Part shown: piece after piece, positions 1-7,373 of the stretch
Layout of the letters: every line of letters begins with the position of its first letter
How positions within the stretch are numbered: position 1 is the stretch's first letter
Source of the DNA: Neptunicoccus cionae
GTDB lineage: Bacteria; Pseudomonadota; Alphaproteobacteria; Rhodobacterales; Rhodobacteraceae
DNA length: 64,000 nt
Direction: 5' to 3'
NCBI RefSeq assembly: GCF_014643735.1
Contig: NZ_BMKA01000002.1
Span: 310,001 to 374,000 of the forward strand
Translations under genes and position numbers: made by a program
The notes under the pieces: generated by a model
Database searches by the model: none
What the model was told of the DNA's origin: nothing
What the model saw: the letters and a program-made list of their open reading frames with translations, nothing else

Positions 1-45
1 GGACTGTGGAATGCGGCCAAGGTCGCGGAACGCGCAGCGGGGTAA
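1..45 (+). CDS. possible C-terminal end of a truncated gene
   Basis: Frame 1 is open from the window edge and ends with TAA at 43-45, giving the peptide GLWNAAKVAERAAG. It would be the convergent neighbour of the permease gene that ends at 58. Only 14 residues are visible, so no family can be assigned and the frame may be chance. Confidence 0.25.
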   Translation, partial: GLWNAAKVAERAAG

Positions 46-57
46 TCGCAGCGACTG

Positions 58-804
58 TTAGAACAGGCGGGCGAAGAAAACGGCGCTCATGCTAAGGCCG
101 ACGGCGATGACAATGGCACGCACGGCGGACTTGGGCAGGATGCGGGCCACCGGCGCACCAGCATAGCCGCCGATGGTTGCGGCCACCATCATCACGATGG
201 CTTGGGGCCATTCCACCAAGCCACTGATCGCAAAGGCGGCAACGGAAATCGCCGACAATGCGAAGGACAGGCCGTTTTTCAGCCCGTTCATTTCATGGAT
301 GTTGGTCATCCCCCAAAGCGAGAACAGCGCCAGCAACACGATCCCCAACCCGCCATTAAAATACCCGCCGTACACGCTGACCAGAAACAGCCCCGCTGCG
401 CCAAACGGTGTCACCGCGCGGGCCTTGCGGGCTGCCCAATCGCGGATGGTATCGCCAAACCAGAACGCCAGCGTCGCGGCGAGCAGCAGGAATGGCACAA
501 CCACGGCAAACGCCTCGTTTGAGGAAACCACCAGCAGCAGCGCCCCGACCAGACCGCCAGCCAGTGTTATCACAGTCAAACGAACCATCTGGCGCCGGTC
601 GAACGCCTTCAGTTCGTCTTTGAACCCCACAGCCCCAGCCAGATACCCCGGAAACACCGCCACCGCAGAGGTTGCATTGGCCACAACAGGCGGCACGCCT
701 GTAAAGGCCAGCGCAGGAAACGTCAGAAACGTGCCGCCACCGGCAATGGTGTTCAACACGCCAGCACCAAAGGCGGCTACGATCAGGAGAATATAGTCAG
801 TCAT
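58..804 (-). CDS. TauE/SafE family sulfite-exporter-type membrane permease
   Basis: This 248-residue protein is almost entirely hydrophobic, with about eight predicted membrane segments, the usual size for the TauE/SafE family. A Gly-rich stretch near residues 20-30 (AGGGTFLTFPAL) and a second one near residues 145-158 (GGYFNGGLGIVLL) fit the family's two-fold repeat. Family members export or import sulfite, sulfoacetate or other organosulfur anions across the inner membrane. No sulfur-metabolism gene is next to it, so the substrate is unknown. The gene starts with ATG at 804 and diverges from the iron-binding protein gene at 973. Confidence 0.85.
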   Translation of the reverse strand: MTDYILLIVAAFGAGVLNTIAGGGTFLTFPALAFTGVPPVVANATSAVAVFPGYLAGAVGFKDELKAFDRRQMVRLTVITLAGGLVGALLLVVSSNEAFAVVVPFLLLAATLAFWFGDTIRDWAARKARAVTPFGAAGLFLVSVYGGYFNGGLGIVLLALFSLWGMTNIHEMNGLKNGLSFALSAISVAAFAISGLVEWPQAIVMMVAATIGGYAGAPVARILPKSAVRAIVIAVGLSMSAVFFARLF

Positions 805-910
805 GCCCCTTGCTTAGACCCAAACCCCCCGTCGTGCCAGTTGATTTATCCACACTGAACCGGACAGTCTCCGAGGGCGGTAAATAAATTCCGACAATTT
901 CAGTCACCCA

Positions 911-937
911 TTGACCCGACTAATTTAGTCGTATTAA
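911..937 (+). promoter_or_regulatory. promoter with an IscR-type palindromic operator in its spacer
   Basis: Seen: a perfect inverted repeat CGACTAA-T-TTAGTCG at 917-931, flanked by TTGACC (911-916) and TATTAA (932-937), which can serve as -35 and -10 elements with a 15-bp spacer. Known from memory: the E. coli IscR type 1 motif has the core YYGACTRWWWYAGTCRR, and this site fits all but the last position. Rhodobacterales IscR-like regulators are reported to control iron genes. Inference: an iron- or Fe-S-responsive repressor blocks this promoter when iron is sufficient. Confidence 0.6.
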
Positions 938-972
938 GAGGAGCCACCGAAACTAAGACAGGATTCGAACCT

Positions 973-1977
973 ATGAGATTTATCAGCGCCCTTGCAGCCA
1001 CAGCTGCCACCCTCACCAGCGCCCCAGCCATTGCAGACGTTACCGTCTATTCTTATCGCCAACCTGAACTGGTTTCCCCTTTGCTGGAAGCCTTCACAAA
1101 AGAGACCGGCGTTGAAACAAACCTCGTGTTTCTAAACAAAGGCATGATCGAAAAACTTCAGGCCGAGGGCGACCGCTCCCCTGCTGATCTGGTGATGACC
1201 GTTGATATTTCCCGCCTGCAAGCCCTGGTGGACGCCGGTGTGACACAGCCGGTTCATTCCGAAACGCTGGATGCAAATATCCCTGCCGAATTCCGCCACG
1301 CAGACGGCGAGTGGTTCGGCCTGACATCGCGCGCACGGATCGTTTACGCGTCCAAAGATCGGGTGAAAGACGGCGAAGTTACCACATACGAAGATCTGGC
1401 ATCGGACAAATGGGAAGGCCGCATCTGTATCCGCTCTGGAACCAATGCCTATAACCTCGCACTGGTTTCCGCCATGATCGCCCATCACGGCGAAGAGGAT
1501 ACTAAAACATGGCTGGAAGGTGTTAAATCCAACCTCGCACGCAAACCTTCGGGCAATGACCGTGGGCAGGTAAAAGCGATCCACGCTGGCGAATGCGACA
1601 TTTCGCTCGGCAACACCTACTATATGAAGAAGATGCTGGAGGAACCTGACCAAAAAGCCTGGGCCGATTCCGTGCGCATCGTGTTTCCGAAATTCGAAGA
1701 CGGCGGCACCCACGTGAACCTGTCCGGTGTGGCCCTGACCAAAGCGGCCCCGAATAAGGAAGAAGCGATCCAACTGATGGAATGGCTGTCTTCTGAAACT
1801 GCGCAGGAAATCTATGCGCAGGTGAATGGGGAATACCCGTTGAAAGAAGGCTCCGAGGCGTCCGAACTGGTGCAAAGCTGGGGCGGCTTCACAGCGGACA
1901 ACAAACCGCTTGGCGAAATCGCAAAACTGCGCCCGACCTCGCTGAAGCTGGTTGAAACGGTTGATTTCGACGGCTAA
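973..1977 (+). CDS. Fe(III) ABC transporter periplasmic binding protein (FutA/FbpA type)
   Basis: This 334-residue protein starts with a signal peptide that ends near residue 21 (SAPAIA before DVTVYSYR). The mature part is a type 2 periplasmic binding fold. The adjacent tyrosines in GNTYYMKKML, near residue 217, match the Tyr residues that hold Fe(III) in FutA/FbpA proteins. The role is capture of ferric iron for an inner-membrane ABC importer. No permease or ATPase gene follows, so the rest of the transporter must lie elsewhere. An IscR-like palindrome covers the promoter at 917-931, in line with iron control. A weak ribosome site (AGGA) lies about 10 bases before the ATG, and a hairpin terminator follows the stop. 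Confidence 0.9.
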   Translation: MRFISALAATAATLTSAPAIADVTVYSYRQPELVSPLLEAFTKETGVETNLVFLNKGMIEKLQAEGDRSPADLVMTVDISRLQALVDAGVTQPVHSETLDANIPAEFRHADGEWFGLTSRARIVYASKDRVKDGEVTTYEDLASDKWEGRICIRSGTNAYNLALVSAMIAHHGEEDTKTWLEGVKSNLARKPSGNDRGQVKAIHAGECDISLGNTYYMKKMLEEPDQKAWADSVRIVFPKFEDGGTHVNLSGVALTKAAPNKEEAIQLMEWLSSETAQEIYAQVNGEYPLKEGSEASELVQSWGGFTADNKPLGEIAKLRPTSLKLVETVDFDG

Positions 1978-2003
1978 TAGCCCGCGACATCGCAATCCAC
2001 TAA

Positions 2004-2039
2004 GAAGCGTCCTCTTTTGCAAGGGGGCGCTTTTTCTTT
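2004..2039 (+). terminator. intrinsic terminator of the iron-binding protein gene
   Basis: The arm GCGTCCT (2007-2013) can pair, with G-U pairs, with AGGGGGCGC (2022-2030), and TTTTTCTTT follows. It lies 30 bases after the stop codon. Its right arm plus T-run is the first copy of the 16-bp direct repeat that recurs at 2951-2966. Confidence 0.65.
2024..2039 (+). repeat. 16-bp direct repeat, left copy
   Basis: GGGGCGCTTTTTCTTT occurs here and again, identically, at 2951-2966. The left copy is part of an intact terminator hairpin; the right copy has no matching left arm. The two copies bound a 0.9-kb segment carrying the His-rich gene and an HTH-coding remnant, which looks like an insertion with terminal duplication. 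Confidence 0.6.
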
Positions 2040-2061
2040 CTGCGCAGTTGGTAGGGCGGTG

Positions 2062-2190
2062 TTACCTGCGCCTGCGGGCCAACTCGCGGTAAAGCGCTGG
2101 CGGGGAAACGCCGATCTGTTCGGCCACCAAGATCCACCCTCCCTTGGCCGGCTCACCCCGCGCCAACGCAAGCACGGGAGCGTCTTTAAA
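2062..2190 (-). pseudogene. remnant encoding the helix-turn-helix end of a regulator
   Basis: Read on the minus strand, the frame that ends with TAA at 2062-2064 encodes AEQIGVSPPALYRELARRR close to its C-terminus. This resembles the recognition-helix end of Crp/Fnr-type or similar winged-helix regulators. The frame is closed upstream by a TAA near 2205 with no convincing start codon, so if real it is a 3-prime fragment. It lies inside the direct-repeat-bounded segment, which would fit a deletion or transfer scar. The peptide is short and could be fortuitous. Confidence 0.3.
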
Positions 2191-2280
2191 AAGATGTATC
2201 CACTTAGACATGATAGAGATCATATGGCTAAACCACTTACTTAGGATAACCTGTAGTGGTACCTTGAAGGGAAAGTGAAC

Positions 2281-2877
2281 ATGCGAATGAAGCGACTACT
2301 TGTAACACTTGTGTGGTTCGGGGGCGCTGCATTTGCAATCGCTCAAACCGATCACACAGGTCATACAGGCCATACTGATGGTATGGCTCATTCTTCCGAC
2401 CAAAAGAGCGGTTCCAACTCCACCGCGCTATTGAGCGAGCCGGGCCAAGGGGCCTTTGCAGCGCTCTCGGAAGTGGTGCATGTTCTGGAGGCGGACCCGA
2501 ACACCGATTGGACCAAAGTTGATCTGACGGGGCTGAGGGCGCATTTGCTTGATATGGACCGGCTTGTTACCGACACCATAGTTGCAGAAACCAGCCTCGC
2601 GAATGGGCTTCACGCTGTTGCAACCGGCGATGCAGACACGATCGCTGCGCTTCAGCGCATGGTCCCTGCCCACGCGGCGGAACTGGCCCGCGATGAACAC
2701 TGGACGATCAGAGTGGATCAGACAGACAGCGGTGTAGAACTGCGTGTGACAGCCGACGATCCCGCTACGATTGCACGGATTAAGGGGCTCGGTTTTTTCG
2801 GGTTGATGGCAAGCAAGGACCACCATCGCGCCCATCACCTTAGGATGGCGTTGGGTCAGGATGCCCATAAACACTAA
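2281..2877 (+). CDS. secreted His-rich hypothetical protein
   Basis: A roughly 198-residue protein with an N-terminal signal sequence (LLVTLVWFGGAAFAIAQ), then a His cluster HTGHTGHT near residue 25, and a second His-rich patch at the C-terminus (HHRAHHLRM, then HKH). The start is placed at ATG 2281 because AAGGGA lies about 8 bases upstream; a GTG at 2275 would sit too close to it. The His clusters suggest periplasmic metal binding, such as copper or zinc, but no family is recognised. The gene is alone on a segment between 16-bp direct repeats, next to an iron-uptake gene, so horizontal gain is possible. Confidence 0.75.
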   Translation: MRMKRLLVTLVWFGGAAFAIAQTDHTGHTGHTDGMAHSSDQKSGSNSTALLSEPGQGAFAALSEVVHVLEADPNTDWTKVDLTGLRAHLLDMDRLVTDTIVAETSLANGLHAVATGDADTIAALQRMVPAHAAELARDEHWTIRVDQTDSGVELRVTADDPATIARIKGLGFFGLMASKDHHRAHHLRMALGQDAHKH

Positions 2878-2950
2878 CCGACAGCCTGTTAGGAACTCTG
2901 TGCCCAAGTTTTATCAGCGACCACCGTGACGGGATCACCTATTACAAAAA

Positions 2951-2966
2951 GGGGCGCTTTTTCTTT
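2951..2966 (+). repeat. 16-bp direct repeat, right copy
   Basis: Identical to 2024-2039. Here the stem's left arm is missing, so this copy is unlikely to terminate transcription by itself and looks like a duplicated junction sequence. Confidence 0.6.
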
Positions 2967-2992
2967 TCACGCGGCTGGTCTAAAGCTATGGC

Positions 2993-3922
2993 ATGACACG
3001 TAAAATCATAATCGACACAGACCCGGGACAGGATGATGCGGTTGCCATCCTGCTCGCGCTCGCCAGTCCCGAACTTGAAGTCCTCGGCATCACTGCGGTG
3101 GCGGGGAATGTTCCTCTGGCCCTGACCGAACTGAACACCCGCAAGGTGGTAGAACTGGCGGGGCGCCCCGATATTCCGGTGTTTGCGGGCTGTGATGCGC
3201 CGCTTGACCGTCCGCTGGTCACAGCCGAACACGTCCACGGGCGCACTGGGCTGGACGGGCCAACCCTGCCCGATCCACAGATCCCCTTGCAGGCCAAACA
3301 CGGGGTGGATTTCATCATCGACACCCTGCGCAGCTCCAAAGACGTGACGCTCTGCCCGCTGGGACCGCTGACCAATATCGCAGCCGCCCTGACCCAAGCG
3401 CCGGACATCAAACAGAACATCCAAGAGATAGTTCTGATGGGCGGCGGTTTCTTTGAGGGGGGCAACATCACGCCTGCGGCAGAGTTCAACATCTACGTGG
3501 ACCCAACGGCCGCTGATATTGTGCTGCGCTCCGGCGTTCCGGTGACGATGCTGCCGCTTGATTGCACCCATCAGGCGCTGACCACCGCCCCGCGGGTTGC
3601 AGCCTTTCGCGCCTTGCCCAACCGCGCCGGACCTGTGGTGGCAGAGCTGACCGATTTCTTTGAGCGCTACGACAAAGAGAAATACGGATCTGACGGTGCG
3701 CCGCTGCATGACCCCTGCGTGATTGCCTATCTGCTGCGCCCCGACCTGTTCAACAGCCGCTTTATCAACGTCGAGGTGGAAACCATTTCCAAACTGACGC
3801 TTGGAGCAACTGTCGCGGACTGGTGGCGTGTTACGGACCGTCCCCCAAACGTAACTTACGTAAAAGACGTGGACGCCGACGGCTTTTTTGATCTGCTGGT
3901 CGAACGGATTGGCACGCTCTGA
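2993..3922 (+). CDS. nucleoside hydrolase, inosine-uridine-preferring type
   Basis: This 309-residue protein carries the calcium-binding signature DTDPGQDDA at residues 8-16, which defines the IunH/RihA fold. Downstream motifs MGGGFFEGGNITPAAEFN and IYVDP (about 150-172) and an Asp in LHDPCVIAYLL near residue 240 complete the metal site. The enzyme splits the N-glycosidic bond of ribonucleosides to free base and ribose in nucleoside salvage. It stands alone, convergent with an EamA permease gene that may export or import a related metabolite, though nothing shows this. The ATG follows the right-hand direct repeat by 27 bases. Confidence 0.92.
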   Translation: MTRKIIIDTDPGQDDAVAILLALASPELEVLGITAVAGNVPLALTELNTRKVVELAGRPDIPVFAGCDAPLDRPLVTAEHVHGRTGLDGPTLPDPQIPLQAKHGVDFIIDTLRSSKDVTLCPLGPLTNIAAALTQAPDIKQNIQEIVLMGGGFFEGGNITPAAEFNIYVDPTAADIVLRSGVPVTMLPLDCTHQALTTAPRVAAFRALPNRAGPVVAELTDFFERYDKEKYGSDGAPLHDPCVIAYLLRPDLFNSRFINVEVETISKLTLGATVADWWRVTDRPPNVTYVKDVDADGFFDLLVERIGTL

Positions 3923-3956
3923 CTATCGGGCCCGTGCGGGGATTGCCTGCACGGGA

Positions 3957-4844
3957 TTACCGTTTGCGCGGCTTGTAGTTGATCAACACGATCCCCGCGC
4001 TCACCAGCACCAACGCCGCTACGATCCAGACGGTAATCGTCTCTCTCAACATCAGCCAGCCGAGCAATACGCCGAAGAGCGGTGCGAGAAAACCGAAGCT
4101 GGCCATATCGGACGCTGGGTATTTGGACAGCACCCAAAACCAAGTGGAAAAGCCGAAGCCTACAACCACAACAGCCTGAAACGTTAACACGCCCCAATGA
4201 AAGGGTTCCAACGCGCGCACCTGATCCCCTATCAGAAACGCCACCGGGATCAACACGATAGCCGAGACCACAAGCTGGTAAAGCAGCTGCATTTCGGGGA
4301 CTGAGCGGTTCAACGGGGTGACGCGGGCCACCAGCCCGACCCCAGCCCAAATCATCGCCCCTGCGATGCAAAAAATATCGCCAAGCAATTCGTTCTCGCC
4401 GCCTTCCCGCCCCCACATAGCGACAACAACACCTGTCACCGCCAGAACCAGACCTATAATTTTGTTGCGGGTTAAACGTTCTTCTTTGATCAGGAAATGG
4501 GCACCAAGGGTCATCCAGACCGGCATGGTGTAAAACAGCACAGACACCCGCGCGACAGAGGAATAATCTATAGCCAGAAACAGCATAAGAAATTCCAGCG
4601 CGAACAGGACACCCGCAATCACCCCCCAATTCAGGCTGCCATCGCGGATGGTTAATTTGCGGCGGAACAACAGCGCAAGCGCCAGAACCGGTATTACGGC
4701 GATTGCGCTGCGCAATCCGGCCTGTAGCGCGGGATGCATGCCTTGGGCCACGATCTTAACTAAAACCTGATTAAGCCCGAGCAACAGGGAAACCCCGACC
4801 AACAGGCTGGCGCCGAGCGCGTCGACACGATCTTTCTTTTCCAC
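3957..4844 (-). CDS. EamA-family (DMT superfamily) membrane transporter
   Basis: The 295-residue product has ten hydrophobic segments in two repeats of five, the standard EamA layout. Gly-rich helix pairs such as LGLNQVLVKI near residue 20 and WFWVLSKYPASDM near residue 220 are typical. A basic tail (NYKPRKR) lies on the cytoplasmic side. Members move amino acids, nucleotides or other small metabolites; the substrate cannot be predicted. It is monocistronic and convergent with the nucleoside hydrolase gene, with a 34-base gap. Confidence 0.85.
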   Translation of the reverse strand: MEKKDRVDALGASLLVGVSLLLGLNQVLVKIVAQGMHPALQAGLRSAIAVIPVLALALLFRRKLTIRDGSLNWGVIAGVLFALEFLMLFLAIDYSSVARVSVLFYTMPVWMTLGAHFLIKEERLTRNKIIGLVLAVTGVVVAMWGREGGENELLGDIFCIAGAMIWAGVGLVARVTPLNRSVPEMQLLYQLVVSAIVLIPVAFLIGDQVRALEPFHWGVLTFQAVVVVGFGFSTWFWVLSKYPASDMASFGFLAPLFGVLLGWLMLRETITVWIVAALVLVSAGIVLINYKPRKR

Positions 4845-5214
4845 GAGAACCTCTCCGCGATAAATCCCTGCGCGTTTTCAAAACACCTCATCATGCAACG
4901 AGTCGCTTGGCAATTCGCAAAAGCCGCGAATCCCGAACAAGCGGGTGTGGGGGGTGGAAACGTCCCGTCACTTGCTGTGATCACAAAAACTGCAGCACCC
5001 CATGCTAACCCTGCGTAAATAACTGGCAGTGCCCTTCAGTTTTGCCCCGTGAAGACGCAACCCTAGCGCAAGAGCCTTATTTTCAAGGAAAACTGCCTTT
5101 CCATTTATGCATACCCCCTTTGCGTAGAGATGCGTTGTATCCAAGCGGGGGAATTCATATTGTTGCATTGCAGCAAGAAATTCTGCGCTGCAGCAAAAAC
5201 GAAGGAAAGTCGAA
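4845..5214. other. gene-free divergent promoter region
   Basis: No coding frame in this 370-base gap is convincing. It should hold the EamA gene promoter on one side and the DUF1127/sRNA promoter on the other. The recognisable element is the pair of CTGC-N3-GCAG-like sites at 5163-5193. I could not fix a heat-shock or stress sigma promoter by eye. Confidence 0.6.
5163..5193 (+). promoter_or_regulatory. two PhaR-like sites upstream of the DUF1127 gene
   Basis: TTGCATTGCAG (5163-5173) and CTGCGCTGCAG (5183-5193) have starts exactly 20 bp apart, two helical turns. The second matches the CTGC-N3-GCAG motif reported for the PHA repressor PhaR in Paracoccus and Rhodobacter; the first has one mismatch. 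The same motif precedes phaP at 33227. Control by PhaR is inference. Confidence 0.45.
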
Positions 5215-5445
5215 ATGTCGATCTCTAGCACACACAATGACACAGCACTCGGCGACCTGAAGCACAAGTTCGCCTCTGCGTTTCAAACGATCGCCGAGAG
5301 CTGGAACACGTACCGCCGCAAACGTCAGGCGTACACAACAACTTTTGCCGAGCTCGCAGGCCTCTCCGCCCGTGACCTCGCAGACCTCGGGTTCTCCCGT
5401 GGAGACATCAGACGGGTCGCTCGTGAAGCGGCAGAAATGGTTTAA
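5215..5445 (+). CDS. DUF1127 small protein, CcaF1-like
   Basis: A 76-residue protein whose C-terminal half (about residues 38-70) has the DUF1127 pattern ELAGLSARDLADLGFSRGDI followed by an Arg-rich RRVAREAAE helix. The ribosome site AAGGAAAG lies 8 bases before the ATG. In Rhodobacter sphaeroides the DUF1127 protein CcaF1 is an RNA-binding protein co-transcribed with the CcsR sRNAs under stress sigma factors. The same order is found here: this gene, a second small gene, then three CcsR-like units. A role in sRNA maturation or stability is inferred from that parallel. Confidence 0.85.
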   Translation: MSISSTHNDTALGDLKHKFASAFQTIAESWNTYRRKRQAYTTTFAELAGLSARDLADLGFSRGDIRRVAREAAEMV

Positions 5446-5449
5446 GACA

Positions 5450-5698
5450 ATGAAAACGATTACATACGATAACATCTCTGAATCCGGCTTCGCAGCTGTT
5501 CGGACACGCACAACAGAAGTACTTGCCTCCGGTTGGTCCGCATTCACAGCACGGACTTCCGCGTCCCTGCTGCGCCTGCAAACCTCGCGGATGATCTCTG
5601 CCCTCCAAGGCATGAGCAACGAGCAATTGGACCTGATCGGCATTAAACGCGCTGACATTCCGGCCTACGCACACAAGCTGGTCGTTGAAGAAAACTAA
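5450..5698 (+). CDS. second DUF1127-like small protein
   Basis: An 82-residue protein that starts at ATG 5450, only 4 bases after the preceding stop, so translation is probably coupled. Its C-terminal part (MSNEQLDLIGIKRADIPAYA) resembles the LxxLGI-R-DI core of DUF1127 but lacks the Arg-rich final helix of its neighbour. It may be a diverged duplicate with a different RNA or protein partner. The region upstream of the chosen ATG in the same frame overlaps the first gene and looks non-coding. The sRNA units start 35 bases after its stop. Confidence 0.75.
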   Translation: MKTITYDNISESGFAAVRTRTTEVLASGWSAFTARTSASLLRLQTSRMISALQGMSNEQLDLIGIKRADIPAYAHKLVVEEN

Positions 5699-5732
5699 TT
5701 CGAATAGGCGCCTGTCCTTTCAGGCACCTGAT

Positions 5733-5811
5733 ACAAAACGGTCGTTCCTCCCAGATCCCGTTTCGTAAAGATACCGGCCCTTCTACCCTCCTCCCAGAGG
5801 GGCCGGTATTA
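5733..5811 (+). ncRNA. CcsR/cuckoo-type sRNA, unit 1
   Basis: Two hairpins are visible. The first (5733-5766) has arms ACAAAACGG and CCGTTTCGT with one mismatch and TTCCTCCC in its loop. The second (5771-5809) has a 14-bp stem with one G-U pair and shows CCTCCTCCC (5787-5795) in its loop. This double anti-Shine-Dalgarno hairpin is the hallmark of the CcsR/cuckoo RNA family, known downstream of a DUF1127 gene in Rhodobacter. No T-run follows, which fits release by processing of a longer transcript. It is the most divergent of the three units. Confidence 0.8.
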
Positions 5812-5824
5812 AAACACAACCGAA

Positions 5825-5903
5825 TACCGCGCGGTCGTTCCTCCCAGATCCCGCATGGTACAGACGCCGGTCCCTCTACCTCCTCCCAGAGGGACCGGTG
5901 TTC
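5825..5903 (+). ncRNA. CcsR/cuckoo-type sRNA, unit 2
   Basis: Begins 93 bases after unit 1 by alignment of the shared first-loop block. Hairpin 1 is 5825-5860 with TTCCTCCC in the loop; hairpin 2 is 5864-5901 with a 14-bp stem and CCTCCTCCC at 5879-5887. The AU-rich linker to unit 3 (TTCAAATATAACC) is a plausible RNase E cleavage site. Confidence 0.8.
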
Positions 5904-5916
5904 AAATATAACCGAA

Positions 5917-5994
5917 TACCGCGCGGTCGTTCCTCCCAGATCCCGCTTGGTACAGACACCGGTCCCTCTACCTCCTCCCAGAGGGACCGGTGTC
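5917..5994 (+). ncRNA. CcsR/cuckoo-type sRNA, unit 3
   Basis: Nearly identical to unit 2 with a 92-base period. Hairpin 1 is 5917-5952, hairpin 2 is 5956-5993 with a perfect 14-bp stem, and CCTCCTCCC is at 5971-5979. Near identity to unit 2 points to recent duplication or gene conversion. The sequence ACTCCTCCCTAG follows at 5995-6006, but without a hairpin. Confidence 0.8.
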
Positions 5995-6110
5995 ACTCCT
6001 CCCTAGTCCCATTATCTACTGAAGCGCGCGTTCCCACAGACTGCGTTAATAACTTCCGTCCGGTTCTTTCGAATGCTACATGCTTGGGACAACCAACAGG
6101 AACCGGCCTT

Positions 6111-7361
6111 ATGAACGAACTTCAGATTGCATCCTTGCTTATCGTCCTTGCAGGGGTGTTCGGCGCGATTAACTACCTGTTTTTCAAATTACCCTCTGCC
6201 ATCGGCATAATGATCGTCGCCTTGCTGGCCTCTCTCGCGATCATGGGGGTGGATGCGTTTTATCCCGCTTTGCAAATCCGTGACACGGTGCGCAGTTTTG
6301 TGATTGATCTGGAATTTTCCTCTGCGCTTCTGGAAGGTATGCTTGGGTTGCTGCTGTTTGCGGGGGCACTGCATGTCAAGATCGGCGATCTGCGCCAGCA
6401 AGCTTGGGTCGTTATGCTTATGGCGACGATTGGCGTCGGCCTGTCCACGGCAATTGTAGGGGGCACTGTCGCCTACGCGCTTGGCGTGCCATTGATGATT
6501 GCACTGGTGTTCGGGGCGTTGATTTCCCCGACTGATCCGGTTGCCGTTCTGGGTGTTCTGCGCGCGGCCAATTTGCGCAAGGAATTGGAGACTAAAATAG
6601 CGGGGGAAAGCCTGTTTAACGACGGCGTGGCCTATGTCGTTTTTCTGATCCTTGTTGGTCTCGCCTTTCCCACCGGCGGCGATTCTCATGGCACCACACT
6701 TGCCGGGGCGTTTCAGTTGTTCGGGCAGGAAGCCTTTGGCGGCGCGGCCCTTGGCGGTATCCTTGGCTACCTGACGTTCGCTGTAATGCGACGGATTGAT
6801 GACTATCCGCTAGAAGTGCTTTTGTCCCTTGGTCTTGCCTTTGGCGGCTATCAGCTCGCCACTTATTTCCACCTCTCCGGTCCAATTTTTGCGGTGGTTG
6901 CCGGATTGTTCATCGGAGACGTTGGCGTGAAATACGGTATGAGCGAGGAAACCCGCAAATATCTTGATGCGTTCTGGTCGCTGATCGACGAGATCCTCAA
7001 TGCGATCCTGTTCCTACTGATCGGTGTCGAAGTCTTTGCCGTCGCGTTCAACATGGACGCACTCTGGGCCGGTTTGCTGGCGATCGTTGTGGCATTGGTG
7101 GCACGTCTCGTGGCTGTCTCTGTGCCGATCCTGATGATCAAACCGTTCAAAACCTTCCCCCGCGATGTAATCCCGATCATGACATGGGGCGGGTTGAAAG
7201 GCGGCATTTCCGTAGCGCTTGTGCTGACCCTGCCGGACACAGAATGGAAGCCGCTGTTGTTGTCCATGACTTACATGGTGGTGCTGTTCAGCATCATCAT
7301 TCAGGGCCTGACGATCGCGCCGCTGGCCCGTCGTCTGGGCCGCCAGCCGGATCTGCTGTAA
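6111..7361 (+). CDS. CPA1-family Na+(K+)/H+ antiporter
   Basis: A 416-residue membrane protein with about twelve hydrophobic segments. It contains ISPTDPVAVLGVLR near residue 140 and GESLFNDGVAYVV near residue 165, the ion-site motifs of NhaP/CPA1 antiporters, and no large cytoplasmic tail. It exchanges sodium or potassium for protons and serves pH and salt balance. The start is ATG 6111 behind ACAGGA; the same frame runs back into the sRNA units but that part is not coding. A 7-bp repeat (CCGGTTC 6060-6066, GAACCGG 6100-6106) could fold over the ribosome site. The gene is convergent with mntP, with 12 bases between. Confidence 0.92.
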   Translation: MNELQIASLLIVLAGVFGAINYLFFKLPSAIGIMIVALLASLAIMGVDAFYPALQIRDTVRSFVIDLEFSSALLEGMLGLLLFAGALHVKIGDLRQQAWVVMLMATIGVGLSTAIVGGTVAYALGVPLMIALVFGALISPTDPVAVLGVLRAANLRKELETKIAGESLFNDGVAYVVFLILVGLAFPTGGDSHGTTLAGAFQLFGQEAFGGAALGGILGYLTFAVMRRIDDYPLEVLLSLGLAFGGYQLATYFHLSGPIFAVVAGLFIGDVGVKYGMSEETRKYLDAFWSLIDEILNAILFLLIGVEVFAVAFNMDALWAGLLAIVVALVARLVAVSVPILMIKPFKTFPRDVIPIMTWGGLKGGISVALVLTLPDTEWKPLLLSMTYMVVLFSIIIQGLTIAPLARRLGRQPDLL

Positions 7362-7373
7362 ACTAGAACGCTG

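Noticed and set aside
1132-2022. Minus-strand frame opposite the iron-binding protein gene
   Set aside because: Antisense of a gene with a clear signal peptide and fold; no domain visible.
4978-5020. Possible RpoH-type promoter (CTTGCTG and CCCCATGC) before the DUF1127 gene
   Set aside because: The spacing of about 20 bases and the distance to the gene fit poorly; not reported as a feature.
5731-6000. Tandem repeat resembling a short CRISPR array
   Set aside because: Units are 92-93 bases, nearly identical throughout, and fold into two stable hairpins each. There are no unique spacers and no cas genes.
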